Positions 47,813 through 57,106 are shown, numbered from the stretch's first letter. The stretch is 64,000 nucleotides of DNA from Pseudomonas extremorientalis (GCF_001870465.1 NZ_MDGK01000058.1:27055-91054); one strand, 5' to 3'. The notes: generated by a model from the letters alone, not told the origin. Program-made: numbers and translations.

Positions 47813-48766
47813 ATGAGCCAGATCGAAGAACAGCGCCTGATCACCAAGATCGCGAGCCTCTATTACGAAGAAGGGCTCAAGCAGTCCGAGATTTCCGCGC
47901 AACTGGACCTGTCCCAATCGTTTATCAGCCGTGCCCTGCGCCGGGCGCTGCAGGAAGGCGTGGTGAAGATCACGGTGATGCGCTTGCAAGGCCTGCACCT
48001 GGAACTGGAAACCCAGTTGCAGCGCCGCTACGGCGTGCGCCGGGTGATCGTGGTGGAAGCCACCGAGCCCGGCAATGACGAGAGCATCAAGCAGGCCATC
48101 GGTTCGGCCGCCGCCCACTACCTGGAAACCAGCCTGTCGCCTCAGGACCGTATCGGTATCTCGTCGTGGAGCAGCACCATTCGCGCCATGGTCGGCCACT
48201 TGCACGCGCAGCCGGGCAAACAGGCCGCCCAGGAAGTGGTGCAACTGTTGGGCGGCGTCGGCCACAAGGGCGCGTTTGAAGCCACTTTGCTGACCCAGCG
48301 CCTGGCGACCCTGCTCAACTGCCCGGCGTTTTTGCTGCCCTCGCAAAGCATCGAGCAATCGGTGGAGAGCAAGCAGCGCATCGTGCAGATGGAAGAGGTC
48401 AAGGAAGTGCTGCAGCGCTTTGACAGCATCACCCTGGCGATTGTCGGCATCGGCGACCTGGAGCCCTCGCAACTGCTGCGCAACAGCGGCAACTACTACA
48501 CCGAAGACATGCTGCGCCTGCTCGCCGAACGCGGCGCGGTGGGCGATATCTGCCTGCGTTACTTCGATGCTCAGGGCAAGCCGGTGCTGGAGGAAGATGA
48601 AGAATTCGTGGTCTCGGTGGCGCTGCCCAAGCTGCGCGCCATCCACCGGGTGCTCGGCCTGGCCGGTGGGTTGAACAAGGTCCAGGCCATTCGCGGCGCG
48701 CTCCAGGGCGGCTACCTGGACATCCTGATCACCGACCTGGACACCGCACAGGCCCTCAACCAATAA
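47813..48766 (+). CDS. SorC/DeoR-type sugar-binding transcriptional regulator
   Basis: A 317-residue regulator. The N-terminal helix-turn-helix is 'YYEEGLKQSEISAQLDLSQSFISRALRRALQEGVVKI' (residues ~16-52), followed by the sugar-phosphate sensing domain ('YGVRRVIVVEATEPGNDESIKQAIGSAAAHYLETSLSPQDRIGISSWSSTIRAMV', and the C-terminal 'AIHRVLGLAGGLNKVQAIRGALQGGYLDILITDLDTA'). EryD, DeoR-like and SorC regulators of this family respond to phosphorylated sugars or polyols. It sits inside the sugar cluster and is the likely regulator of both its strands. ATG 47813 has a TGAGG ribosome site. Confidence 0.9.
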   Translation: MSQIEEQRLITKIASLYYEEGLKQSEISAQLDLSQSFISRALRRALQEGVVKITVMRLQGLHLELETQLQRRYGVRRVIVVEATEPGNDESIKQAIGSAAAHYLETSLSPQDRIGISSWSSTIRAMVGHLHAQPGKQAAQEVVQLLGGVGHKGAFEATLLTQRLATLLNCPAFLLPSQSIEQSVESKQRIVQMEEVKEVLQRFDSITLAIVGIGDLEPSQLLRNSGNYYTEDMLRLLAERGAVGDICLRYFDAQGKPVLEEDEEFVVSVALPKLRAIHRVLGLAGGLNKVQAIRGALQGGYLDILITDLDTAQALNQ

Positions 48767-48788
48767 CCGTTTCTGGAGACTGCCGCTC

Positions 48789-49718
48789 ATGACGTCCAAG
48801 CTCGAACAACTCAAGCAATTCACCACCGTGGTGTGCGACACCGGTGACCTGGAAGCCATCAGCCGCTTGCGCCCGGTGGACGCCACCACCAACCCGTCGC
48901 TGCTGCTCAAGGCCGCTGCCATCCCGGAATATGCCGAGTTGCTGCACAGCGCGGTGGGCCAGTCCAAGGGCGATGTGGACCTGGCGTGTGACCGCTTCGC
49001 GGTGGCGGTGGGCTGCGGCATTCTCAAGGTGATTCCGGGGCGCATCTCCACCGAAGTCGATGCGCGCCTGTCCTTCGACCAAGACGCGCTGTGGGCCAAG
49101 GCCAACCAGTTGATCGCGCTGTACGACCAGGCCGGCGTCGGCCGCGACCGCGTGCTGATCAAACTGGCCTCCACCTGGGAAGGCATCCGCACCGCCGAGC
49201 GCCTGGAAAAGGCCGGGATCCAGACCAACCTGACCCTGCTGTTTTCGTTCGTCCAGGCCGCCGCCTGCGCCGACGCCGGGGTGTTCCTGATTTCACCATT
49301 CGTAGGCCGCATCTATGACTGGTACCGCAAGAACACCGGCCTGGACTACACCGGCACCGGCACCGAGGACCCAGGCGTGCAGTCCGTGACGCGGATCTAC
49401 AACTACTACAAGGCCAACGCCATCAACACCGTGGTCATGGGCGCCAGCTTCCGCACCCTCAGCCAGATCGAGCAACTGGCGGGCTGCGACCGCCTGACCA
49501 TCAGTCCCGAGCTGCTGCAAAAGCTTGATGAAGACCAGGGCCTGCTGGAGCGTCGATTGAATCCGGGGGCAGTTGGGGAGCCGCGCCAGACCCTCAACGA
49601 AGCGCAGTTCCGCTGGGGCTCCAACGAGGACGCGATGGCCACCGAGAAACTCGCCGAAGGCATTCGCCAGTTTGCCCGCGACCAGGAAAAACTCGAAGCG
49701 GTGCTCGCAACGCGCTGA
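48789..49718 (+). CDS. tal: Transaldolase
   Basis: A 309-residue class I transaldolase (TalB type). The Schiff-base Lys125 is in 'RVLIKLASTWEGI', the acid Asp17 in 'VVCDTGDLEAI', and 'VDATTNPSLLLKAA' and 'LTLLFSFVQAAACADAGVFLISPFVGRIYDWY' agree with the family. It moves a dihydroxyacetone unit between sugar phosphates. It starts 22 bases after the SorC-type gene and closes the cluster; with the split transketolase it turns the pathway's ketose phosphate into fructose-6-phosphate and glyceraldehyde-3-phosphate. It is probably a dedicated second copy, not the housekeeping enzyme. Confidence 0.9.
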   Translation: MTSKLEQLKQFTTVVCDTGDLEAISRLRPVDATTNPSLLLKAAAIPEYAELLHSAVGQSKGDVDLACDRFAVAVGCGILKVIPGRISTEVDARLSFDQDALWAKANQLIALYDQAGVGRDRVLIKLASTWEGIRTAERLEKAGIQTNLTLLFSFVQAAACADAGVFLISPFVGRIYDWYRKNTGLDYTGTGTEDPGVQSVTRIYNYYKANAINTVVMGASFRTLSQIEQLAGCDRLTISPELLQKLDEDQGLLERRLNPGAVGEPRQTLNEAQFRWGSNEDAMATEKLAEGIRQFARDQEKLEAVLATR

Positions 49719-49782
49719 GCCCTGGACCGTTATGCCGTGCACAACGTCGCCGCCGAGATGATCGGCATGGCGACGCTGGGGT

Positions 49783-50484
49783 TCAGGCGGGCACTTTTTT
49801 ACGGCACTCATCCATTGCTCGAGCCGCCACCGCGCCCATCACGCCGCCCACGATCGGCGCCAGCCAGAACAGCCAGAGCTGTGCCAGGTAATCAACTCCG
49901 GCAAACAATGCCGGCCCGGTGCTGCGCGCAGGATTGACCGAGGTGTTGGTGACGGGGATCAGGACCAGGTGAATCAAGGTCAGCGCCAAGCCAATGGCAA
50001 TCGGGGCAAAGCCAGGCACCGCGCCGGGTGCGGTCACACGCAGGATGATGAAGACGAAGAAAAACGTGGCGATCAGTTCGGCCAGCAATGCAGCCTTCAT
50101 GTCGAAATGACCGGGACTGAGCGGGCCATAGCCGTTGGCAGCAAAACCGCCCACCGAGAAATCCGCCTGCCCGTTGGCAATCAGGAACAACGCGGCAGCA
50201 GCAGTAATCGCCCCTGCAACCTGCGCCAGGATGTACGGCAGCACATCAGCGCCCTCGATACGGCGCCCCACCCACAGGCCGATGGTCACCGCCGGGTTGA
50301 AATGACCGCCGGAAATACCGCCCAGCGCATAGGCCATGGTCAACACCGTCAGCCCGAACGCCAGGGAAACCCCCACAAAACCTATACCCAACCCGGGGAA
50401 CGCAGCCGCCAGGATGGCGCTGCCACAGCCGCCGAAGGTCAGCCAGAAAGTACCCATGAACTCTGCAGTCAAACGTTTTTGCAC
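49783..50484 (-). CDS. aqpZ: Aquaporin Z
   Basis: A 233-residue water channel with six transmembrane helices and two NPA half helices ('HFNPAVTIG' at 61-69 and 'NTSVNPARSTGPA' at 180-192). The selectivity filter residues of AqpZ (Phe, His172, Thr181, Arg187) are in place, so it conducts water and not glycerol. GTG 50484 with GGAG six bases upstream is the start; it gives the length of E. coli AqpZ. A stable hairpin lies just upstream in the 5' region. Confidence 0.92.
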   Translation of the reverse strand: MQKRLTAEFMGTFWLTFGGCGSAILAAAFPGLGIGFVGVSLAFGLTVLTMAYALGGISGGHFNPAVTIGLWVGRRIEGADVLPYILAQVAGAITAAAALFLIANGQADFSVGGFAANGYGPLSPGHFDMKAALLAELIATFFFVFIILRVTAPGAVPGFAPIAIGLALTLIHLVLIPVTNTSVNPARSTGPALFAGVDYLAQLWLFWLAPIVGGVMGAVAARAMDECRKKVPA

Positions 50485-50510
50485 AATCAACTCCCATTGC
50501 CGCTCAAGTG

Positions 50511-50546
50511 CCGTCGCCACGGGAGGTGGGCGGCCCGAGGCGACGG
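50511..50546. promoter_or_regulatory. Hairpin in the aqpZ 5' region
   Basis: CCGTCGCC (50511-50518) pairs perfectly with GGCGACGG (50539-50546) around a 20-base GC-rich loop. No T-run follows in either direction. It may be a leader structure of aqpZ or part of the 3' end of the MFS gene transcript. Confidence 0.4.
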
Positions 50547-50587
50547 TAGCAATGGGTATCAATATATCGTGTAGGACTTGTCTGGTC

Positions 50588-51772
50588 TTAGCGGCTTACA
50601 ACGCCCTGCCCAAATTTCCTGATCGCCAGGCAATACCCGATCAGGGCTACCGCCGCCAGCAACCCACCGGCCGCGCCGATCCAGGCGAAGCCGAACTGGC
50701 TGCCGACCCAACTGCCCATCAGCGCGCCGCCGCCAATGCCGATGTTGTAGATGCCGGAGAACATCGCCATGGCCACGTCAGTGGCGTCGGGCGCCAACAC
50801 CAGCACCTTGGATTGCATGGCCAGGCCGAAGCCCATGATCGCCATGCCCCAGAAAATGCTCAGCATCACCAGGTAAGATTCGGCTCCGCTCAAGGGCAGC
50901 AGCAACGCCAGGCAGGCGCTCAGGATAAACACCGCGCCCACCACGAACAGGTGCGGGTTGAAACGGTGTACCAGGCTGAACAGCAGCGAGCCGATGATGC
51001 CCGCGCCGCCGAACACCAGCAGGATCAGGGTCACCGCGCTGCCGCTCATGCCGGCCACGCCTTCGACAAAGGGCTCGATGTAGCTGTAGGCGGTGAACTG
51101 CGCAGTCACCGTCATCGCGGTGAGCACATACAGCGCCACCAGCGCCGGGCGCTTGAACAGCAGTGGCAGGCTGCGCAGCGAGCCGGAGTTCTGGCTCGGT
51201 AACAACGGCAACGTACGCGCCAGCCAGAACACCAGCGCAGCGGCGAACGCGCCGATCACCAGGAACGTGGTGCGCCAGCCCATGGCCTCGCCCAGCAGAC
51301 GGCCCAACGGAATACCCAGCACCATCGCCAGGGAAGTGCCAGTAGCCAGCAGGCCGAGGGCTTGCACCTGCTTGCCTTCCGGCGCCAGGCGCACCGCCAG
51401 CGAGGCGGTGATCGACCAGAACAGTGCATGGGACAAAGCAATGCCGACTCGGCTGAGCATCAGGATGCCAAAGCTGGTGGCCACACTGGACAGGACATGG
51501 CTGGCGATGAACAGGCCGAACAGCACGATCAGCAGCTTGCGCCGCTCCACGTTGCGGGTCAGCAGCATCACCGGCAGCGACGTCAGGGAGACGATCCAGG
51601 CGTAGATGGTGAGCATCAGCCCGACGCTGGACACTGGCATGTCGAAGCTGGCGCCGATGGCACTGAGCAGCCCGACGGGCACGAATTCGGTGGTGTTGAA
51701 CACAAACGCGGCCAACGCGAGGGCGAAGACCGGTTGCCAATTGGCTTGGGGCGTTGCGGCTGAAATGCTCAT
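50588..51772 (-). CDS. MFS sugar efflux transporter (SotB/AraJ-like)
   Basis: A 394-residue carrier with twelve hydrophobic segments. 'FALALAAFVFNTTEFVPVGLLSAIGASFDMPVSSVGLMLTIYAWIVSLTSLP' opens it and is close to SotB (sugar efflux), and 'RNVERRKLLIVLFGLFIASHVLSS' is the loop 2-3 region. SotB proteins export excess arabinose or lactose and some drugs. It stands alone upstream of aqpZ in the same direction. The 231 bases between it and the BASS-type gene hold no further feature that I can see. Confidence 0.88.
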   Translation of the reverse strand: MSISAATPQANWQPVFALALAAFVFNTTEFVPVGLLSAIGASFDMPVSSVGLMLTIYAWIVSLTSLPVMLLTRNVERRKLLIVLFGLFIASHVLSSVATSFGILMLSRVGIALSHALFWSITASLAVRLAPEGKQVQALGLLATGTSLAMVLGIPLGRLLGEAMGWRTTFLVIGAFAAALVFWLARTLPLLPSQNSGSLRSLPLLFKRPALVALYVLTAMTVTAQFTAYSYIEPFVEGVAGMSGSAVTLILLVFGGAGIIGSLLFSLVHRFNPHLFVVGAVFILSACLALLLPLSGAESYLVMLSIFWGMAIMGFGLAMQSKVLVLAPDATDVAMAMFSGIYNIGIGGGALMGSWVGSQFGFAWIGAAGGLLAAVALIGYCLAIRKFGQGVVSR

Positions 51773-52003
51773 TGAAGGGCGCGGTACTCGGACGATGATC
51801 AGACGGCCACCCAGGACAAGCGCCGCCGCCGAGCATTCTATAGGTTTCCGGCCCGGCTGTTGACGCTCATCCCGCTCAAAATCACCTCAACCGGGTCAGG
51901 GTGCGGTCATGATGAGCACGTAGACCCCGATTGAATGGGCTTGCCGAGGGCATCCGCTCGTATATACCGCTGGTCGTAACAGCGACAAGGCCTTCGGCGT
52001 AGA

Positions 52004-53002
52004 TCAAGGGTCAACCTGCCCCATCAATTCCGGAATCGACTCCGGCCGATTCGCATAACGCTGTGCCAACGCCGCGCACACCATCAACTGGATCTGGTGG
52101 AACAGCATCAGCGGCAGGATCAGCACGCCCATGCTCGCCCCGGCGAACAGTACCTGGGCCATCGGCACACCGGTGGCCAGGCTCTTTTTCGAACCGCAGA
52201 ACAGGATGGTGATACGGTCTTCCTGGTTGAAACCGAACGCCTTGCCCAGCACCGTGGAGGCCACCAGCACCAGGCCCAGCAACACGCAGCACGCGACCAC
52301 CAGGCCGCCCAGTTCCCACAGTGGGATCTGGTGCCAGATGCCTTCATTCACCGCTTCGCTGAACGCGCCGTAGACCACCAGCAGGATCGAGCCCTGGTCG
52401 ACGAATTTCAGCCAGGACTTGTTGCGGCCGACCCACGCGCCGATCCAGCGGCGGGCGATCTGCCCGGCGATAAACGGCAGCAGCAATTGCACGCTGATTT
52501 TCAGGATCGCGTCGACCGTCGAGCCGCCCTCGCCGTGCACATTGAGCAGCAGCGTCACCAGCAACGGTGTCAGGAAGATGCCGAACAGGCTGGACGCCGC
52601 CGCGCTGCAGATCGCCGCCGGGATATTGCCCCGCGCCAGCGATGTGAAGGCAATCGCTGATTGCACCGTGGCCGGCAAGGCGCACAGGTAGAGCATGCCC
52701 ATGTACAGGTCTTTACCGATCAGCGGCGACAGCACCGGCTTGAGCGCCAGGCCCAGCAACGGGAACAGCACGAAGGTCAGGCTGAACACCAACAGATGCA
52801 GGCGCCAGTGCCCGGCACCGGCGACGATAGCCTGGCGCGACAGCTTGGCGCCGTGCAGGAAGAACAGCAACGCGATGGCCAGGTTGGTGACCCAGCCGAA
52901 GGCCACGGCGGTCTGGCCGCTGGCGGGCAGCAGGGAAGCGAGAATCACCGTGGCGATCAGGGTCAGGGTGAAGTTGTCAGGCAGGAAACGGGGGCGAGTC
53001 AT
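52004..53002 (-). CDS. Bile acid:sodium symporter family protein (SBF-like)
   Basis: A 332-residue inner-membrane protein with about ten transmembrane segments of the SBF-like/YfeH group: 'DNFTLTLIATVILASLLPASG', 'GWVTNLAIALLFFLHGAKLSRQAIVAG', 'GMLYLCALPATVQSAIAFTSLARGNIPAAICSAAASSLFGIFLTPLL' (the unwound core motif) and 'ITILFCGSKKSLATGVPMAQVLF'. Family members carry organic anions with sodium. It is divergent from an AraC-type regulator with 74 bases between them, which points to specific induction. Confidence 0.87.
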   Translation of the reverse strand: MTRPRFLPDNFTLTLIATVILASLLPASGQTAVAFGWVTNLAIALLFFLHGAKLSRQAIVAGAGHWRLHLLVFSLTFVLFPLLGLALKPVLSPLIGKDLYMGMLYLCALPATVQSAIAFTSLARGNIPAAICSAAASSLFGIFLTPLLVTLLLNVHGEGGSTVDAILKISVQLLLPFIAGQIARRWIGAWVGRNKSWLKFVDQGSILLVVYGAFSEAVNEGIWHQIPLWELGGLVVACCVLLGLVLVASTVLGKAFGFNQEDRITILFCGSKKSLATGVPMAQVLFAGASMGVLILPLMLFHQIQLMVCAALAQRYANRPESIPELMGQVDP

Positions 53003-53076
53003 AAGCAGGATCTTCCGGGGGTTGCCAAGAGCGTCATCGCGACTCTAACGTAACGGCTTGTTACCGACTAACGCCA

Positions 53077-53877
53077 ATGAGCCAACAAATGCCGCCTAAA
53101 GGACATACCAACACGGTGCGCCGTAGCGTGCCAGGCCTTTCCAGCCTGCCACGGCCGGTGTATGGGCGCACCGAATCGCTGCCCAACCGCGCCCTGACCC
53201 GCCGGCACAGTCACCCGTGGGTGCAATTGTCCTACGCGATTTCCGGGGTGCTGGAGATCCAGACCAGCGTCGGCCGCTTCGTCGCACCGCCCCAGCGCGC
53301 GGTGTGGATTCCAGCCGGTGTACCGCACCGCGTGTTCAGCTCGCCCCACACCGAAATGCGCAGCCTGTACCTGGATTGCAGCGTCACCACCTGGGCGGCG
53401 GAGCGCTGTCATGTGCTGGCGGTGAGCAGCCTGCTGCGCGAGCTGATCCGCAGCTTCAGCGAACTGCCGGTGGAGTATGCCGAGGATGGGCCGGACGGGC
53501 GCCTGGCCCAGGTGGTGCTGGATCAGTTGGCGGCGGCGCCGCACGTCGATCTGATGCTGCCATTGCCATCGGATCCGCGCTTGCGGTCGATCTATCGCAG
53601 CCTGAGTGCGCACCCGGAACAGCAAACAACCTTGGGCCAGTGGAGCCAGAAACTGGGGGTGAGCGAGAAGACACTCAGTCGGTTGTTCTTGAGCGACACC
53701 GGGCTGACGTTCCGCGCCTGGCGCCAGCGCCTGCGGTTATTGAGCGCCCTGCCCGCCCTGGAGCAAGGCGAGCGGGTCACGGATGTGGCGCTGGGGTGTG
53801 GCTATGAGTCGACGTCGGCGTTTATCAATGCGTTTCGGCAGCAATTCGAGGCCACGCCCGGTGAGTTTTTCCGCTGA
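53077..53877 (+). CDS. AraC-family transcriptional regulator with cupin domain
   Basis: A 266-residue regulator: cupin N-domain ('RRHSHPWVQLSYAISGVLEIQTSVGRFVAPPQRAVWIPAGVPHRVFS', residues ~42-88) and C-terminal double HTH from 'TTLGQWSQKLGVSEKTLSRLF' (about residue 187) to 'LGCGYESTSAFINAFRQQFEATPGEFFR'. It resembles the regulator at 34401 along its whole length. It is divergent from the SBF-like transporter gene and is probably its regulator. No clear ribosome site precedes the ATG at 53077; a second ATG lies 12 bases on. Confidence 0.85.
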   Translation: MSQQMPPKGHTNTVRRSVPGLSSLPRPVYGRTESLPNRALTRRHSHPWVQLSYAISGVLEIQTSVGRFVAPPQRAVWIPAGVPHRVFSSPHTEMRSLYLDCSVTTWAAERCHVLAVSSLLRELIRSFSELPVEYAEDGPDGRLAQVVLDQLAAAPHVDLMLPLPSDPRLRSIYRSLSAHPEQQTTLGQWSQKLGVSEKTLSRLFLSDTGLTFRAWRQRLRLLSALPALEQGERVTDVALGCGYESTSAFINAFRQQFEATPGEFFR

Positions 53878-54597
53878 TCATTCCCTTACAGGGCGTTGGC
53901 TGCGGTCACCGCATTGGATATCAAAAACGCTGGCCAAACGCCTGCGCCCTTTGGCAGTCACCGTCAGCGCGCGCGAATCAAGCGTTCGCGCCAGCCACCC
54001 GCCTAGCAGCATATGATCCAGCAGTAACGCCCCCAGCGCTCCTCCTACATGGGCACAGCGTTGGCTCCAGTCCAGGCATGGGTAGGCGAAGCGCCGGCGC
54101 GCCTGGACTCGAGCGGTAAGATCCAGGCCCAGTTCTGCCATGCCTTCCATGCCCGTTGGCGTCAATTGGTACATCCCCTGCTGCAGCGCCATCCATTCGC
54201 GCTCCAACAAGGCGTCATGCACCTTTACCCCCAACTCACCGGCCAAATGATCGTAGCAACTACGGGCATGGCGCAGATGGCACGGAGTGGACGGCTTGAA
54301 CGCCGGCAGTTCAAATGAACTGATCGCCAGCAGCGCCTCCAGCGCATGGGCGACATCGCTGTTTGCCAATTGAAAATAGCGATGCTTGCCTTGGCTGATC
54401 ATCGTCACCAGCCCTTGCTCCAGCAGTTTTTGAAAATGGCTGGACGCCGTCGACGAGCTCTTCTGCGCGACCACTGCCAGTTCTGTGGCCGTGCGCGCAC
54501 GCCCATCGAGCAGGCAACAGAGCATGCGCGCCCTGGCCGGGTCGGCAATCGCAGCCGCTACATGGGCCAGGCGCAATTCGGAAGGTTCAACATCCAT
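53878..54597 (-). CDS. ArsR-type winged-helix transcriptional regulator
   Basis: A 239-residue regulator. An ArsR-like winged helix fills residues ~5-95 ('RLAHVAAAIADPARARMLCCLLDGRARTATELAVVAQKSSSTASSHFQKLLEQGLVTMISQGKHRYFQL'). The second half has a less common domain with several Cys and His residues ('TPCHLRHARSCYDHLAGELGVKVHDALL') that could bind a metal or ligand. ATG 54597 has GAGGAGC upstream. It is divergent from an MFS transporter gene with 70 bases between the starts, the likely target. Its stop is adjacent to the convergent AraC stop. Confidence 0.87.
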   Translation of the reverse strand: MDVEPSELRLAHVAAAIADPARARMLCCLLDGRARTATELAVVAQKSSSTASSHFQKLLEQGLVTMISQGKHRYFQLANSDVAHALEALLAISSFELPAFKPSTPCHLRHARSCYDHLAGELGVKVHDALLEREWMALQQGMYQLTPTGMEGMAELGLDLTARVQARRRFAYPCLDWSQRCAHVGGALGALLLDHMLLGGWLARTLDSRALTVTAKGRRRLASVFDIQCGDRSQRPVRE

Positions 54598-54667
54598 AGT
54601 TCGACGCTCCTCGAAGTGAAAGCCATATCGGCAGAGTACTTTACAAGCCAATCCAGGAGAGATGCCG

Positions 54668-55918
54668 ATGAATCACACGCGTTTTTTTGGCCAGACCGTA
54701 CTCAGGTGTACGTTCGTTATGGCAATCATTGGCTGGGGAGTCGGGTTCTACGGCCCGCCGATTTATATGCAGGCCGTCATGGATCGCACCGGGTGGCCGA
54801 TTGACGAGGTGTCTGCGGCGGTGACCCTGCACTTTCTCAGCGGCACCCTGGTCATCGCCAATCTGCCGCGACTGTACAAACGCTGGGGTATACCCGCAGT
54901 AACTTGGGTGGGCAGCCTGATCCTGGGCATCGGGGTTAATATCTGGGCTCAAGCGGACGCGCTTTGGGTGCTATATTTCGGCGCAATGTGCTCGGGTATC
55001 GGCTGGGTCACATTGGGCGCCGCGGCCGTCAACACGCTGATTGCGCCCTGGTACATCAAAGGGAGGCCAACCGCACTGGGCAAGGCCTATAACGGTGCAA
55101 GCCTGGGTGGGGTGATCTTCTCGCCGCTGTGGGTACTCTTGATCGAGCGATTCGGCTTTGCCATCGCGGCCTTGGCAATAACCCTGGGCACCATTACGCT
55201 GAATGCCGGGTTTGCTGTGTGGGTGTTCGGCAAAACACCGCAGAGCGTGGGCCAGCAACCTGACAATCTCGCCACGCCGTCCGCATCACCGCTCCATGCC
55301 CCTGTCATCCCCTGGACGACCGTGCAGACATTCCGATCGGCACAATTTCGCACGCTGGCCGCCGGCATGTCCCTTGGTCTGTTTGCACAGATTGGGTTGA
55401 TCGCCCATCTGTATTCGATCCTGGTCGTACACCTGGGCTCCCGCCCTGCCTCATTCGCCATGGGCTTGGCCACCGCCAGCGCCATGGGCGGGCGATACAT
55501 CGCCGCGCACTGGATGAGCCAAGGCATTAATCGTCGCCATTTGGCTTGCCTGGCTTATGGGGTTCAACTGCTGGGCACCTTGATGTTGCTTTGCCTGCAA
55601 TTGGACCCTGCGGTCGCCTGGATAGCAGTCGTGCTGATCGGCTCCGGGATCGGCAACGCCACATCGCTGCCACCGTTGATCGCGCAAACCGAGTTCAGCC
55701 ACGAGAATACCGCGAAGGTCATCGCTCTGATGGTTGCCCTCAGCCAGGCCATCTACGCTTTCGCACCCGCCGGCTTCGGCCTTATACGCGCGGCATTTGT
55801 CGATCCGCAAGAGGCGATTGTTGCCGTGGTGGTGGTGGCCGTCACCGTTCAACTGCTGGCAATTCTGTCCTTCTATCGCGGCGCAGCCCTGCCCACCTGC
55901 AGAACGACCGCTTACTGA
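54668..55918 (+). CDS. MFS transporter
   Basis: A 416-residue inner-membrane carrier with about twelve segments. 'FVMAIIGWGVGFYGPPIYMQAVMDRTGWPIDEVSAAVTLHFLSGTLVIANLPRLYKRWG' is the first part; 'SGIGWVTLGAAAVNTLIAPWYIKGRPTALGKAYNGASLGGVIFSPLWV' resembles the oxalate/formate antiporter-like and monocarboxylate branch. Substrate unknown. ATG 54668 was chosen because the AGGAGAG site would be too close to the ATG at 54662. Divergent from the ArsR-type gene. Confidence 0.85.
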   Translation: MNHTRFFGQTVLRCTFVMAIIGWGVGFYGPPIYMQAVMDRTGWPIDEVSAAVTLHFLSGTLVIANLPRLYKRWGIPAVTWVGSLILGIGVNIWAQADALWVLYFGAMCSGIGWVTLGAAAVNTLIAPWYIKGRPTALGKAYNGASLGGVIFSPLWVLLIERFGFAIAALAITLGTITLNAGFAVWVFGKTPQSVGQQPDNLATPSASPLHAPVIPWTTVQTFRSAQFRTLAAGMSLGLFAQIGLIAHLYSILVVHLGSRPASFAMGLATASAMGGRYIAAHWMSQGINRRHLACLAYGVQLLGTLMLLCLQLDPAVAWIAVVLIGSGIGNATSLPPLIAQTEFSHENTAKVIALMVALSQAIYAFAPAGFGLIRAAFVDPQEAIVAVVVVAVTVQLLAILSFYRGAALPTCRTTAY

Positions 55919-55941
55919 GCTCGCCCTTGAACTTGGGCCTC

Positions 55942-56943
55942 TCAACTGCCATTGCCGCCATGGGCCTCTTCGAAGAAGTAGTCCTTCCAACTGGCGGCCT
56001 TGTTTTTCAGCACGCCCAGTGCCTGCAATTTCTCGGCGTAGATGTAGGTACGCTGCGGCACGATGGTGAAGTCGATTTCCGGGTCCTGGACGATTTTTTC
56101 CACCAGGTCCAACGGCAACTTCGACTGCTCTACGCGGATATACGCCTTGGCTGCCGCTGGCTTGTCAGCCTTGATGATCGTCTCGGCTTCGGCCAATGCG
56201 TCATAGAACGCCTTGTAGGTCTTGGGGTTTTCGTCGTGGAATTTCTGCGTGGTGTAGAGCACGTTGAACGTGGCCGGCCCACCGAGGATGTCGTAGGAAC
56301 TGAGCACCTTGTGCACGTTAGGGTTCAGCAGTTCCTGATACTGGAACGGCGGGCTGGAAAAGTGCGCGTTGATCTCCGATCCCCCGGCAATCAACGCGGC
56401 GGTCGCATCGGGATGGGCCAGGCTGATGGAGATGTCGTCGAACTTCTTGAAGTTGGCATCGCCGAACTGCTTGGCGGTTTCGATCTGCAAGGTGCGCGAC
56501 TGGAAACCCACACCGGCGGCGGGCACGGCGATGCGGTCTTTTTCGCTGAAGTCCTTGAGGGTCTTCACGTTGGGGTTGTTGGTCAACAGGTAGTTGGGCA
56601 TCGAGCCCAGGGAGGCGATGGCCTTGACGTTCTGCTTGCCCTTGGTGCGGTCCCACAGGGTCAGCATCGGCGGCACGCCAGCGGAAACCACGTCGAGCGC
56701 ACCGGCCAGCAGCGATTCGTTCATCGCGGTGGCGCCGGAAATGCTGTTCCAGTCCACCTGGATATCCAGGCCCTGTTCCTTGCCGTGTTTTTCGATCAGA
56801 TGCTGGTCGCGCACCACGTCGAGGATCAGGTAGCCGATGCCGAATTGCTGGGCGATGCTGATCTTGCCTTCGGCCTGGGCGCCGATACTGATCAGGGCTG
56901 TCGCAGCCGCCAAGAGGGTCAGGGAGGAGCGCTTGAAAGTCAT
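55942..56943 (-). CDS. ABC transporter substrate-binding protein (nitrate/sulfonate/taurine type)
   Basis: A 333-residue periplasmic protein of the NMT1/TauA fold. Signal peptide 'LTLLAAATALISIGAQAEG'; 'ISIAQQFGIGYLILDVVRDQHLIEKHGKEQGLDIQVDW' and 'GALDVVSAGVPPMLTLWDRTKGKQNVKAIASLGSMPNYLLTNNP' are typical. The ligand may be an organic sulfonate, nitrate or thiamine precursor. There is no permease or ATPase gene within the window next to it, so it is an orphan binding protein here. ATG 56943 places the signal peptide correctly; a further ATG lies 15 bases upstream. Confidence 0.87.
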   Translation of the reverse strand: MTFKRSSLTLLAAATALISIGAQAEGKISIAQQFGIGYLILDVVRDQHLIEKHGKEQGLDIQVDWNSISGATAMNESLLAGALDVVSAGVPPMLTLWDRTKGKQNVKAIASLGSMPNYLLTNNPNVKTLKDFSEKDRIAVPAAGVGFQSRTLQIETAKQFGDANFKKFDDISISLAHPDATAALIAGGSEINAHFSSPPFQYQELLNPNVHKVLSSYDILGGPATFNVLYTTQKFHDENPKTYKAFYDALAEAETIIKADKPAAAKAYIRVEQSKLPLDLVEKIVQDPEIDFTIVPQRTYIYAEKLQALGVLKNKAASWKDYFFEEAHGGNGS

Positions 56944-57106
56944 GGGAGTCTGCCGCATTTTTAAGAAGGTGATGGAGCCTAGCGACGATTTTTAAGAGTG
57001 GAAAAGAATATCGGGATCTATTGTTATGCAAATGGCCCACAAACCAGCCCCCGGCTGCTATTGTGCGGCGCTTTGAAAAACTGCCGAACCAGCGAGGAAA
57101 TGGACG

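Noticed and set aside
47699..49312. A 537-codon minus-strand frame opposite the SorC-type regulator and transaldolase
   Set aside because: No recognisable domain, no ribosome site, and both plus-strand genes are certain.
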